This document shows, piece after piece, positions 18,901-26,689 of a stretch of DNA of 28,943 nt. The position numbers were made by a program, and so were the translations under genes. A model generated the notes under the pieces. That model searched no databases and was not told the origin of the DNA. It saw nothing but the letters and a program-made list of their open reading frames with translations. Positions within the stretch are counted from its first letter, which is position 1. Every line of letters begins with the position of its first letter. The stretch spans positions 1 through 28,943 of the forward strand of contig SDVU01000019.1 of assembly GCA_016256075.1 (NCBI GenBank), given 5' to 3'. Origin of the DNA: Dictyocoela muelleri. Its lineage: Eukaryota > Microsporidia.

Positions 18901-19128
18901 ACAGTTGATGGTTTCCAAGGAAGTGAGAAAGATTTTATAATTATTTCATGTGTACGTACTACTGTACCTGGATTTTTAAATGATATAAGACGTCTAAATG
19001 TTGCATTAACTAGAGCTCGGTTTGTATTGACCATTTTAGGAAATAAAAATATTTTTAAACAAGGTATGTGGAAAGATCTGATCGATGCTTATCAAAGATC
19101 CGGATATATTTATAAACAGATTATTTAA
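13000..19128 (+). CDS. SEN1: SEN1/senataxin-type superfamily 1 helicase
   Basis: This intact, intronless gene encodes 2042 residues, close in size to yeast Sen1. The family unwinds RNA and RNA:DNA hybrids in the nucleus and ends non-coding transcription by RNA polymerase II. The N-terminal half (about 1-550 and 625-880) looks helical, like the Sen1 N-terminal domain. A K/N/D-rich disordered zone (about 885-1235) leads to a stub domain (about 1240-1400, FEQYFFIFEQFIFYEAKKSI). The C-terminal core shows the Q motif LNESQ (1558-1562), Walker A GPPGTGKT (1581-1588), Ia APSNAAVDE, Walker B DECCQ (1745-1749), GDPNQLPP (1770-1777), EQYRMSPEI (1805-1813), VDGFQGSE (1969-1976) and LNVALTRAR (1999-2007). 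Two unusual low-complexity inserts, EVNN repeats (about 1448-1541) and NNS repeats (about 1653-1673), lie just before and within the core. The more common Sen1 Walker B is DEAAQ. The N-terminal extension and motifs favour SEN1 over UPF1. Confidence 0.88.
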   Translation: MTNKRMFETRIILHANILQRLIFALKENHFWTSQPDCAKYIVRNIDKIEDTPEEDDIKALLFKTFACCFSCLEAYYDFKQDCNLQQSEYFNKIDIERLILLLENNPKNAVKEILHLNWQVLKDPAIRTSFITNASYFIQNNKKYLSRPTFPLLILTMSNDEVVYNYVINSILLNKSNAFMHTGPEEWDFIYQFLKTQINSFGTYVNLSLNDWLRLTSIYICLNGSYYDIEQLEIFSKLYEMKRTRAEIKNIFRIVCAICQREPIQTYRFENIFKTIIQYLDFKELKPIKPIMNNDKKFKPACYRIENMSDVYFPMINKKNRNKKTTIKEYDDDSSISIKELECINTNMIIERPEYKYERIEKNHGLIDNHGLIENPKIIYDKSSKLNNSISQITEEKNISRVNIIEYTLSDFIFMTVEQIYVASFSLFCRLNLELEFLKIFEKTDKKIFIFNQILSSHEYVKDIIGFISIFPYFEELVTNYPQTDFIENFSKKSINTFYKFIKIDRIDQNLYKAFLKWYNIFTIVEGKIKNTISKYKKNFKSQSSVKLYSKNSFNKNYYEYNSYNDNPYNINSHNDSPYNDDPYNDNLYNDDPYNDNSYNDNSYDDNSYDDNSYNDNSYDDNYFISHDLKTILQGLKHFIQFFAFDISEYLIRRNEEQFASLIQRMSSIFYRIIKYENFSDDLMMYLKLQNVESAMFAIDKINISYKKQSMMVDILKKVEYFYFRFKIFPNIANQIINLLYKTNFITYELYLEIFSLLWFTEDKKLLIKMIDLLPNVEINKDGDNFLLRCDWIPFFWRFDHNYEKFIINLHAYFKKNGMIPDKTTRDKIKEFCKTHRISTDQEVRKRKVNCVLHDSLIKEIERDWAYEQKEVVIQKNNKRIKRTNSCKTDYYKNENDDESSDMDKKLSNTQINKSSNDYKKNNNKSSNDNKNNNNSDKNNDDKSNKKSNNSDKNNDDKSNKKNNNKVYNDNNNNIKKNKFNNKDKDVKVNIDDDKKINDIAILRENINDDKNINTSLNPSFIINEPLNKLDKNTKFKKIEINIKKEINKKPTTDIKKSNNDRIHKDNILNKDNEVLNIDILNKEVLNKDILSKEVLSKDIVEIKITQSKGLNKKSKIKNFEDKKLIKNDQSGKINLSENSGLKEIKNQMENEKNEIKELKSSKLNKKQIKEIKTSKLNKNLPDNFIGMDKLASKNKSGKLRKLNLKKIQTKDLTCEQIFIDHKDFNNKTNLNSNFNIDSKKPFILKRNLKEPIFNSFSYNLLNGVNIFCEEIPNSFDNFEQYFFIFEQFIFYEAKKSISQGLEMKNKKILRMVIDDFIENESFIEISCFLRQSIDINEYSVVQIYNLVCREEINNESDGYKDDNQKKQVSMFGIVQNVKKGEGGAFVKITIQNNFIIIKKNILEISIIYNYWTCLKEYESLCLLKYLDICNHVIHPRCIDQEISFYEKQKDKNIYENKNEVNNEVNNKFSYEFNNENNYEVKNEVNNKNIYEVKNEVSNEFSYEGNNEVNNKNISEVNNKVTNAGNNEVTNKVNINGDFDYDFKKIDEVYHSLKNESLNESQINAIINTLLTKNPFSLIQGPPGTGKTRTIVSLVKHLDGKIMICAPSNAAVDEITERLYENGVDIVRVTNERYSCDDDENIGNVFKNRQIQNNSNNSNNSNNSNNSNNSNNSNLPCNLNNLIDLQLSEELHNLGFSSRDKNKYFKIRNKIKNNIVNSKRVVSSTLSTSGMEFLNSINVDYLIIDECCQSVELSTLIPLRYNPKKVILVGDPNQLPPTLISNLKVYEKSLFERLQNTYPTYLLTEQYRMSPEICEFPSKAFYQNKLLNHLSVIKRYNPYKKIEMPDFFGNILIENNLESNNNLNFETNSKSGLKKDDKNTFLSLKGNFPTISFLQTNGTEKNSGSSFYNDEECNCAIEIVKKVINKIDNYDLSNKIGIITFYRGQMQRIQENLQKKLPNYKNFVTVSTVDGFQGSEKDFIIISCVRTTVPGFLNDIRRLNVALTRARFVLTILGNKNIFKQGMWKDLIDAYQRSGYIYKQII
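14675..14870 (+). repeat. 15-bp in-frame minisatellite (YNDNS repeats)
   Basis: Within the helicase gene the 15-base unit TCTTATAATGATAAT recurs about a dozen times with variation, giving S-Y-N-D-N pentads (residues about 560-624). The unit length is a multiple of three, so copy changes keep the frame. Long open frames on the other strand and in the second frame here are side effects of this array. Confidence 0.9.
17950..18020 (+). repeat. In-frame Asn-Asn-Ser repeat inside the helicase core
   Basis: AATAATTCTAATAACTCA repeats about four times and encodes NNS triplets (residues about 1653-1673), between motif Ia and the Walker B motif. The position fits a surface loop of RecA domain 1, so the insertion may be tolerated. 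Confidence 0.85.
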
Positions 19129-19133
19129 TGAGT

Positions 19134-19139
19134 AATAAA
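19134..19139 (+). terminator. Possible polyadenylation signal
   Basis: AATAAA begins six bases after the helicase stop codon. Microsporidian genes often have such close signals, but the hexamer is frequent by chance in DNA this AT-rich. Confidence 0.3.
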
Positions 19140-19265
19140 TATTTTATTAAGCATTTTTAACTAAGATAATATCTATAATTGTCAAACAAACGTTTTCTTT
19201 ACTATATTATAATTTCTGATGTTAAAATTTACGAAGTTATATATAATATTTTGTCTTCGGCTTAT

Positions 19266-19625
19266 TTGAAAGATGTCTACAACAAGGGAGGTTTCTTTCG
19301 TTGAAAAAGTAATTTTTTAAATTAAAAAAAACTTACCATATGCTTTTAAAATTATTTTAACAATATTTGGTTTTCTTTATTAAAGAACCCACTTTTTAGA
19401 AAAAAATACCATAACCACGAAATGTTGCATTTATAAGTGATAATAAAAATTTACTATAACTTGATAATGCCATATTTAGTAATTTACGACATTTTTCTAA
19501 AAAGTAGGTCTCTTTAATAAAGAAATCCAAATATTGTTATAATAATTTAAAAAAAAATAAATTTTATTTTAAAAAATGAAATTTTGTTCAAATGGGGACC
19601 TTTGGAGGTATACATCTTTCGAAAG
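19266..19625. mobile_element. Inverted-repeat MITE-like element
   Basis: AACAATATTTGGTTTTCTTT and TATTAAAGAACCCACTTTTT (19360-19399) are matched in reverse by 19496-19539 (AACAATATTTGGATTTCTTT and TATTAAAGAGACCTACTTTT). The arms extend outward more loosely to GAAAGATGTCTAC (about 19269) and, in reverse, GAAAGATGTATAC (about 19620). There is no coding capacity. It lies about 140 bp after the helicase stop. Confidence 0.65.
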
Positions 19626-19684
19626 ATGCTTTTTTTACCCTTATATAAATCTTTCAATACCAAAATTTTTAACTCGAAGAATAG

Positions 19685-19905
19685 TATAATTTATTAGATG
19701 TTGACAAATCCATAGCTGCCAAACCGGAGAATTGTCTCTAACAATAATTTTTAGACCTTTGGTTAGGTTTTCTCCTAAAACGTCACTTCTAAGCTACATT
19801 AGGCACAGCTGTTTATGCGATTTTCGTTTAATCAGTGACTCAGCGGGATACTTGTATTAAATGTCTTTTCACGAAGTTTATTATTATTTTCACTACCTTT
19901 GTTTT
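19685..19905 (-). mobile_element. SINE-like element, copy F, 5'-truncated
   Basis: The 3' half of the family is present on the minus strand. On the plus strand it shows GATGTTGACAAATCCATAGC, CCGGAGAATTGTCTCTAAC, TTTAGACCTTTGGTT, AAACGTCACTTCTAAGCTAC and ATCAGTGACTCAGCGGGATA. All of these match copy A. The tRNA-like head is absent, as expected for 5' truncation during reverse transcription. Confidence 0.7.
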
Positions 19906-20950
19906 TAATTTAATAAATCTTTATATATTATCCCGAAATTCGTCTTATATGCGAATTTAATTAACCCAATCCATAGATATCCCTCTCTCATAAAAATTGC
20001 AAACTACAATATGGCCATGACAACGAATAATAGAATTTTCTCCGCCTTTTCTTTTATACATATTGTAACAATCAAAATAAAGATGATATAAATGAGATTC
20101 TATTATTTCATGCTAATGATATATTTCGTAGTTTGTGAGTTTTGGTGAAAGAATGGTATGAAGGGAGAACTCTTATCTATTTGATTATGGATTTTATTAA
20201 TGCAAAATTATAATCATAAACAATATTGTACATGGATAAAATGAAAATTTTTAAATTTATTTTTAAACTCTAAAATAAAGGTTAAAAACCCAATTTAAAT
20301 AATTTTTTACTCTTTTTAATATATAACCATTTCGGTCATGACAGACTTTTGAAGTAATAAAACGATTAATAAACAGATAATTTCTAAAATTACAAAATAT
20401 AAACAAAAAATAAAAAATCACTATATTAAAAATATTAAACATAATATTATATCATGATTTTTTGTATAATTATGTGTGATAATAATATTTTAGAATTATT
20501 CTCAATGTTAGATGTGTTGAATACTGAGTTATTAAAAGATGTTTTAGATTATTAACATGATAGATATTATGAAACAATTATATATCATGAAGTTTGTTGT
20601 TACTGGCTATTCGTTTATCAGATCTTTCATAAATAAATTTAAAGAATTAAAATTAAATTAATATATGGTTAAGAATAATCTATTTATCGTAAGTCTTCTA
20701 AAACCAACAAGATGTAATACCAGATGTTAATATGTGTTCATATTACAATAGAAATTAAATATGACTCGGCTTGATATAATATATTATATGCATAAAAATT
20801 ATCAAAATGTAAGAATGTAAAAAAATATTAGGGACTCCGCATTTATGTGGTACCAATTTTGTCCCTAGTGATTTTTTAATTTTTCAATTTTGTATCTCGC
20901 AATTACAGGTTCACAATTTTAAACTTTGCATTTTTTAATTTTGTTTTTTT
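19906..20950. other. Intergenic stretch, no gene supported
   Basis: No gene or repeat family is recognised. The minus strand at about 20030-20110 translates to a short cysteine/histidine-bearing string (GGENSIIRCHGHIVVC) that could be a worn transposon zinc finger. A 33-codon ATG frame starts at 20454 (MIFCIIMCDNNILELFSMLD). Both are too short to call. Confidence 0.35.
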
Positions 20951-20954
20951 TTTT

Positions 20955-21115
20955 TAATTTGAATTTTTAAAGTTTGCATTTTTATAGTTTGCATTTTTAA
21001 AGATCACATTTTAAAGATGAATTTTTAAAGTTATAATTTTTAAAGTTTGCATTTTCAAAGTTTGAATTTCTAAAATTTGCATTTTTAAAGTTTGAATTTT
21101 AAAGTTTTGATTAAA
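20955..21115. repeat. 15-bp degenerate tandem array
   Basis: About ten units related to AAAGTTTGCATTTTT and AAAGTTTGAATTTTT follow each other, with lengths drifting by a few bases. Confidence 0.75.
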
Positions 21116-21423
21116 TTTTTTTTAAAAAAAAAACTTATAGCAGAATATAAATAGATAACTGCGATAAAGTAAAGAAATGTATCTTCACATTCTAAAAAAT
21201 CACCAGATATCAAATATCTTTATATATTAAGGACAATAGTCCGAAATTAGAGGTCAGTTAAAACATTTTCAAATTGTTGACCCCTTTTATTCACAAAAAA
21301 TAATCTTGGAGGGTTCAACCCGACATAATGAATTTTTGGCGAAATAGAAATAAGACGTGGTATTATTCGGGTTTATTTTTTTTTCACCGAAAAAAATACT
21401 TTTAATATTATATATATATATTG
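21116..21423. other. AT-rich spacer, nothing recognised
   Basis: No gene or array could be supported. A short dinucleotide run (TATATATATATA) lies just before the foldback element, near 21409-21420. Confidence 0.4.
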
Positions 21424-21748
21424 TCACGGGACTTTGGATGTCCTTTGTCTATGAATGTTTACTAAAAAATTTTAATAATAAAATTGATTTAAAATAATTT
21501 AAAATTTTAAAATATTTTTTTTAAATTTTTAAATTTGAATATTCTAGTCATTACATCGAGCGGGTATTTTTTTGAATTTATAAATTCAAAAAATATTAGA
21601 TTTATAAATCCATACTAATAATAAATTTAAAACGTTTAAAATACAAAACAAAGTTATAAGAACTTTATTTTCTATAACGGTTGGTCACCACCTCAAAAAC
21701 CGGGAAATCACAATTGGTCGGGAAGAACACAACATTTTTTACAGTCCT

Positions 21749-22165
21749 TTGCATTATTATATTCTCATCTTGCATTATTATATTCACCTTCTTGCATTAT
21801 TATATTCACCTCCTTGCATTATTATATTCACCTCCTTGCATTATTATTTTTATTTCCCCGCATTATTATATTCCCCTCCTTGCATTATTATATTCACCAT
21901 CTTGCATTATTATATTCACCTTCTTGCATTATTATATTCACCTCCTTGTGTTTTTATATTCCCCCTTGTATTTTTATATCCCTTCCTTGCATTTTTATAT
22001 TCACCTCCTTGAATTATTATTTTTATTTCCCAGCATTTCTATTTTTTTCTCCGTGCATTACAGTCCTTTTCTATAGTCTCAAGTTGTATTATTATAGTCC
22101 CATCGTTGCATTATTATAGTCACTTCGCTGCATTATTATAGTCCCTTCGTTGCATTATAACAGTC
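21749..22165 (+). repeat. 22-bp tandem array, left arm
   Basis: Units TTGCATTATTATATTCACCT plus two bases repeat about a dozen times. They then give way to TTGCATTATTATAGTCCCTT-type units to about 22165. The inverted counterpart fills 23764-24115. Confidence 0.9.
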
Positions 22166-22319
22166 CAATTACAGCTGTTTTAGTAGTTATGGCCCATTTT
22201 TTCAAGATATTGACCTTTTTTCCATGCTATAGACAAATTCGTTCATACTTATAGACCTCTTTTTATAGAGCTGTAGACACATTTTGCGAGAGTTATAGAT
22301 TATCGTCTAAAATTCGTCT

Positions 22320-22930
22320 CGATTAATTAATCTTTCATCCCTTATTATTTTAACCCTTGTTTTACAACCCATATTTTTCTACCAATTTTTTAACCATTAT
22401 TTTTTTACCCTAGACTTTTAACCCTTATACTTTCCATTAGTTTTTAACTTTTATTTTTTAATCCTTATATTAACCCATATTTTAACCCTCATCTTTTAAC
22501 ACTTATTTTTTTCCATTATTTTTAACCCTTATTTTTCAACCCTCATTTCCCCCATAATTTTTTACCCATATTTTTTCCACAATTTTTTACCCCTAGTTTT
22601 ACACCTATTTTTTTACCCTCTATTATTTATTGCGTTTTTTACCTCTATTTTTTAACCTTATTTAAACCTCTATTGTTACCTCTTATTTTTTTCACCTCTT
22701 TATTAACCCTTAATTATTAACCCTTGTTTATTAACCCTTATATAAACACCTATTTTTTTACCCATATTTTTTACCTCTATTTAAACCTCTATTTTTACCC
22801 ATTTTTATTAACCCTTATATAATAACCCCTATTTTAATCCCGTTTTTTTAACCCCTATTTAAACCCTATTTATAGACCCTTATATAATAACCGCTATTTT
22901 TCAGCCCTTATTCTTTACCCTTATTTTTAA
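22320..22930 (+). repeat. TTAACCC-type array, C-rich arm
   Basis: Dozens of imperfect units such as TTAACCCTTATTTTT and AACCCCTATTTTT follow one another, with G nearly absent from this strand. It is the left inner arm of the foldback element. Confidence 0.85.
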
Positions 22931-22954
22931 TTATTATCAACACCTTGTTAACAA

Positions 22955-23590
22955 AAATAAGGGGTATAAAATAGTAGTAAAAAATAGGGGGTAAAATAAT
23001 GGTTTAAATAGTGGCTAAAAATAGAGGTTTAAATAGGGGTTAAAAATAGGGGTTAAAAAAGGGGGTTAAAAAAACGGGATTAAAATAGGGGTTTATATAA
23101 GGGTTAATAAAAATGTGTAAAAATAGAGGTTTAAATAGAGGTAAAAAATATGGGTAAAAAAAACAGGGGTTTATATAAGGGTTAATAAACAAGGGTTAAT
23201 AAACAAGGGTTAATAGAGAGAAAAAAATAAGGGGTAAAAATAGGGGTTTAAATAGGGATAAAAAATATGGTTAAAAATCGGAATAAATAATATAGGGTAA
23301 AAAATAGAGTTAAACTAGGGTTAAAACTAGGGGTAAAAAATTATGGGAAATAATAGGGCTAAAAAATTATGGGGAAATAAGGGTTGAAAAATATGGGGTA
23401 AAAATAGTGTAAAAAACAAGGGTTAAAAGATGAGGTTTTAAAGATGGGTTAATATAAGGGTTAAAAAATAAAAGAAAAAAAAATAATGGAAAAAATAAGG
23501 GTTAGAAGTCGATAGTAAAAAAATAAGGGTTAAAAAATGAGTAGAAAAATATGATTTGTAAAACAAGGGTTAAAATAATAAGGGATGAAA
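22955..23590 (-). repeat. GGGTTAA-type array, G-rich arm
   Basis: This is the inverted partner of 22320-22930. Units such as GGGGTTAAAAATAGG and AAGGGTTAAAAAATA repeat, with C nearly absent from the plus strand. Confidence 0.85.
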
Positions 23591-23763
23591 AATTAATTAA
23601 TCGAGACGAATTTTAGCAGATAATATATAACTCTCGCAAAATTTGTCTACAGCTCCATAAAAAGGGGTCTATAAGTCTGAACGAATACGTCTATAGCATG
23701 GAAAAAAGGTCAATAATTTATAAAAATGTGTCATAACTACTAAAATGGCTGTAATTGGGCTGT

Positions 23764-24115
23764 AATAATGTAACGAAGGGACTATAATAATGCAACGATG
23801 GGACTATAATAATGCAACGAGGGGACTATAGAAAAGGACTGTAATGCACGGGGGAAAAAATATAAATGCAGGAAAATAAAAATAAATATCTAAGGAGGTG
23901 AATATAAAAATGTAAGAAGGGGAATATAAAAATGCATGGAGGTGAATATAAAATGCAAGGAGGTGAATACAATAATGCAAGAAGGGGAATATAATAATGC
24001 AAGGAGGTGAATATAATAATGCAAGAAGGGGAATATAAAAATGCAAGGAGGTGAATATTATGCAAGGAGGTAAATATAATAATGCAAGGAGGTGAATATA
24101 ATAATGCAAAGGACT
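23764..24115 (-). repeat. 22-bp tandem array, right arm
   Basis: Units AATGCAAGGAGGTGAATATA plus two bases, and the GGGACTATAATAATGCAACG variant at the inner end, are the inverted counterparts of the left-arm array. Confidence 0.9.
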
Positions 24116-24669
24116 GTAATTAAATTTATTTATAATCAATTGTTAAACTTTAATGAATTTATTTTTTCAAGAGCTCTGATATATAAAGATTTACAAAAAA
24201 TCCTGGAAAGCAGTATTTTTTAAACACGAGTATATCAGAGCTATTAAAAATATATTTTTCTTTTGGCGTTAAAATTTGATTCAACGTAAATTTAATATAT
24301 AAATGTTGTGTTCTTCCGCTACAAATTGTTATTTTCCTGTTTTTTAGGTGATGACCACCTGTTCTAGAAACTAAAATTCTTATAATTTTGTTTTTATATT
24401 TTAAAATAAATTTTAATTTTATTTTTACTTTTTATATTACAAATCATTTTATTAAACCACAATTTTTAAAATTAAAATTTACTGAATACAAATTTTTATT
24501 CAATTTTCTTTATTTATAAGTGGACACCCATTGACCGTGGACATCAACAGTCCCGTGATAATTATTAACAATAAAAGATAATAATTTTTATTTTTGGATA
24601 GAAAAATTAAAGTGTAAAGGAATGGCTCAGAAATAATAAATATCAAAGTATGTTAAAATGAATACACTA

Positions 24670-26685
24670 CAGTCAAATTCCCATTTAACGAATTCCTTTT
24701 CAACGAATATTCCCTTTTATCGAACGGATTATATTTTTTTATAATTTAAAGTGCATGTTTTCGAATTTAATAACGAATTTTTATCTAACGAACGTGGTTT
24801 TAGGAAAAATTTTAGAATATTAATTAAAAATTGAATCTTTGGACGAGTTGAACCCAAAAATAAGAAATTTTTCTACAGAAGATGAGACACGCAATCCTTA
24901 TTTAAAATAATTTTCATTATCATACCTCTTTTCTATATAGAATCATATTTTCTAATATTCTGTACAAAGATTTTCTGTTTTTATAGGTTACAATCCGTCA
25001 TGGTATAGAAAATGTTTGTTAGACATATTTAAATGAATAACTTGGAATTAATTTATGAATTCGAAATATCATAACCCTCATGTTCTCAAAAAATAATCAG
25101 AAAAGAGAAAGCAAACATTACAATATGAATGATAAACTCTTTATTTTTGATTACAAAGGTGAAAATCCGTTAATAGCCCAGAAAGAACTTCAAAACATAT
25201 TTAAAATGTTAGCAGGGACTATCAATCTAATACTAAAGGATGAAGCTAAGATCATAATCAATCAAACATAAAAACTGTAATAAAAATATAGTGTTTACGT
25301 CCAAAATAAATAAAACAATATATCCTATGCTTTATGAATGGTTTTACATAAAGCGGAATAGAAATCGCGTTATAAAAAACGATATATTATCTGAAAAAGC
25401 TTTGATTATTGCTAAAAATTTTGATTTTCGTGATTTCAAGGTTCCTAGCAAGTGGTTTTTGAATTTTAAAGAGTATTATAATATAAAATATCGAGAAATA
25501 TCAGGTGAAGAAGGACTTGTGAATCTGGATGAAGTAGCACTGACTTGGCCCAATTTTAAGATACCATTCAATATTTTTTCATAAATTATATTTTTAACTG
25601 TGATGAGACTGCATTGTTTTTAAATGTCCATCAAAAAAACACTAATTTTATCAAAAGAATAAATAACATTGGGAATTATGGGAAAAGATCGTGTAACTTT
25701 ACTTTTCTGTGCAAATTTTTCCGGTGAAAAATTTAAAACTCCGTTAATCGGCAAGTTAAAACGACCAGGAGGGGCTTTAATTACATGATATTAGAGAATT
25801 ATGTATAAAATACACGAGTAGCAAAAAGGCATGGATGACCAGTTCCATTTTCAATACTTGGTGGTGTGAATTAAATATAAAGATAAGAAATGAAAATAGT
25901 AATATACTTTTTTTTTGCTTGACAATGCTAATTTTCATGAGAAAAATACTAGTTTCTCAAATATAACGCTTTTTTTTCTTGCCGCCTGCGACTACATCAA
26001 AAATACAACCTCTAGATCAAGGTATAATTTGTTCATTTAAATCAAAATACAGGATGTTTTTGAATAGAAACATTTTATTTAATGAAGATTATGATACTGA
26101 ATTTTATACTAAAATTTTAAAGAATTTAAAACTTTCTGATATAACATCAACAATAATCGAATCTTGAAATTCTGTATCTGAAGATACAATAATAAATTGT
26201 TTTAAAAGAGCGTTTAAAAATTAGTCCAATGATATAACTGAATTGAAAACTGCAAATGAAATTAAAATTGATGTTCAAAAAGAGGTAGATTTTGATACTG
26301 AGGATATCAACACACCCATTCGTTTAACAGATAATCAAGGTGAAAATGATATTTTAAATGCAATTTATGATGTATGTGGTGATATAGAGGAATCTTTTTC
26401 GGAGAAAGAAAACCGAAATGAATTCATAAGTTGCGCCATGGTAGTTGCTTATATCAATGACATAGAAAAGTACATGATTAATAGTGGATGCAATGATTTT
26501 ATTTCTGTGGGTCACCTCAAAGAAAGTATTTTTTTTAACTAAGAAAAAGAAAACCCCCAGAATTACAGACTATCTCCATTCAGTAAAAAAGAATTAATTT
26601 TTAATTTTTAAAAATTTCCATCAATTTCATTTAACGAAGGAGATTTTAATCGTGTTTTTTTGTTCGTTAAATGAGAATTTAACTG
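24670..26685 (+). mobile_element. pogo/Tigger-type DNA transposon, decayed
   Basis: The left end CAGTCAAATTCCCATTTAAC and the right end in reverse CAGTTAAATTCTCATTTAAC are terminal inverted repeats that continue into ACGAA repeats. They begin with CAGT and are flanked by TA (24668-24669 and 26686-26687), as in the pogo branch of Tc1/mariner. At 2016 bp the element is about the size of an autonomous copy, and it carries a broken transposase gene on the plus strand. Confidence 0.85.
25080..26542 (+). pseudogene. pogo/Tigger transposase, broken
   Basis: A first ATG frame starts at 25080 (MFSKNNQKRESKHYN). It is followed by a CENP-B-type DNA-binding segment at 25291-25512 (YPMLYEWFYIKRNR, ILSEKALIIAKNF, WFLNFKEYYNI, REISGEEG). 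The DDE-type nuclease core follows: NLDEVAL holds the first aspartate (codon at 25528), LDNANFHEK the second (25921), and PPATTSKIQPLDQGII the third (26015). Spacing between the second and third is about 31 codons, as expected for pogo. A tail frame, 26243-26542, is acidic. The gene spans all three frames with several stops, so it is dead. The codon at 25978 of the PPATTS segment is not a credible start. Confidence 0.75.
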
Positions 26686-26689
26686 TATA

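Larger units (their letters stand above)
21424..24558. mobile_element. 3.1-kb foldback element, near-perfect giant palindrome
   Basis: The ends are TCACGGGACTTTGGATGTCC on the left and, in reverse, TCACGGGACTGTTGATGTCC on the right. Moving inward, both arms share in order: GGTGGTCATCACCT-like sequence, AAGAACACAACATT, ACAGTCCTTTGCATTATTAT, an array of 22-bp units, TAGAC-bearing spacers, AAAATTCGTCTCGATTAATT, and a long TTAACCC-type array. The centre of symmetry is near 22930-22955. The right arm has an extra block of about 170 bp (24120-24300) containing a short hairpin, AGCTCTGATATA/TATATCAGAGCT. No transposase is encoded. Open frames in the arms are repeat artefacts. Target duplication is not clear. 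Confidence 0.8.

Noticed and set aside
13000-19128. UPF1 or another SF1 helicase rather than SEN1
   Set aside because: There is no N-terminal cysteine/histidine-rich domain, and the long helical N-terminal region plus a YF-x-x-FE stub before the core fit SEN1 better. A profile search would settle it.
21681-22119. Overlapping open frames of up to 131 codons rich in Leu, Ile, Tyr and Ser-Pro
   Set aside because: They are translations of the 22-bp tandem array; all frames give the same kind of periodic string. The mirror frames at 23804-24139 have the same cause.
22320-23590. An internal telomere tract
   Set aside because: TTAACCC units are interrupted by variable T/A runs and are arranged as the two arms of a palindrome, which fits a mobile element better than a telomere.
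21749-24115. A CRISPR-like array because of regular 22-bp repeats
   Set aside because: Units are contiguous without unique spacers, the genome is eukaryotic, and the array is part of an inverted-repeat element.
25979-26167. A separate small gene beginning PPATTSKIQPLDQG
   Set aside because: The segment is the third-aspartate region of the pogo transposase and lies between its inverted ends.
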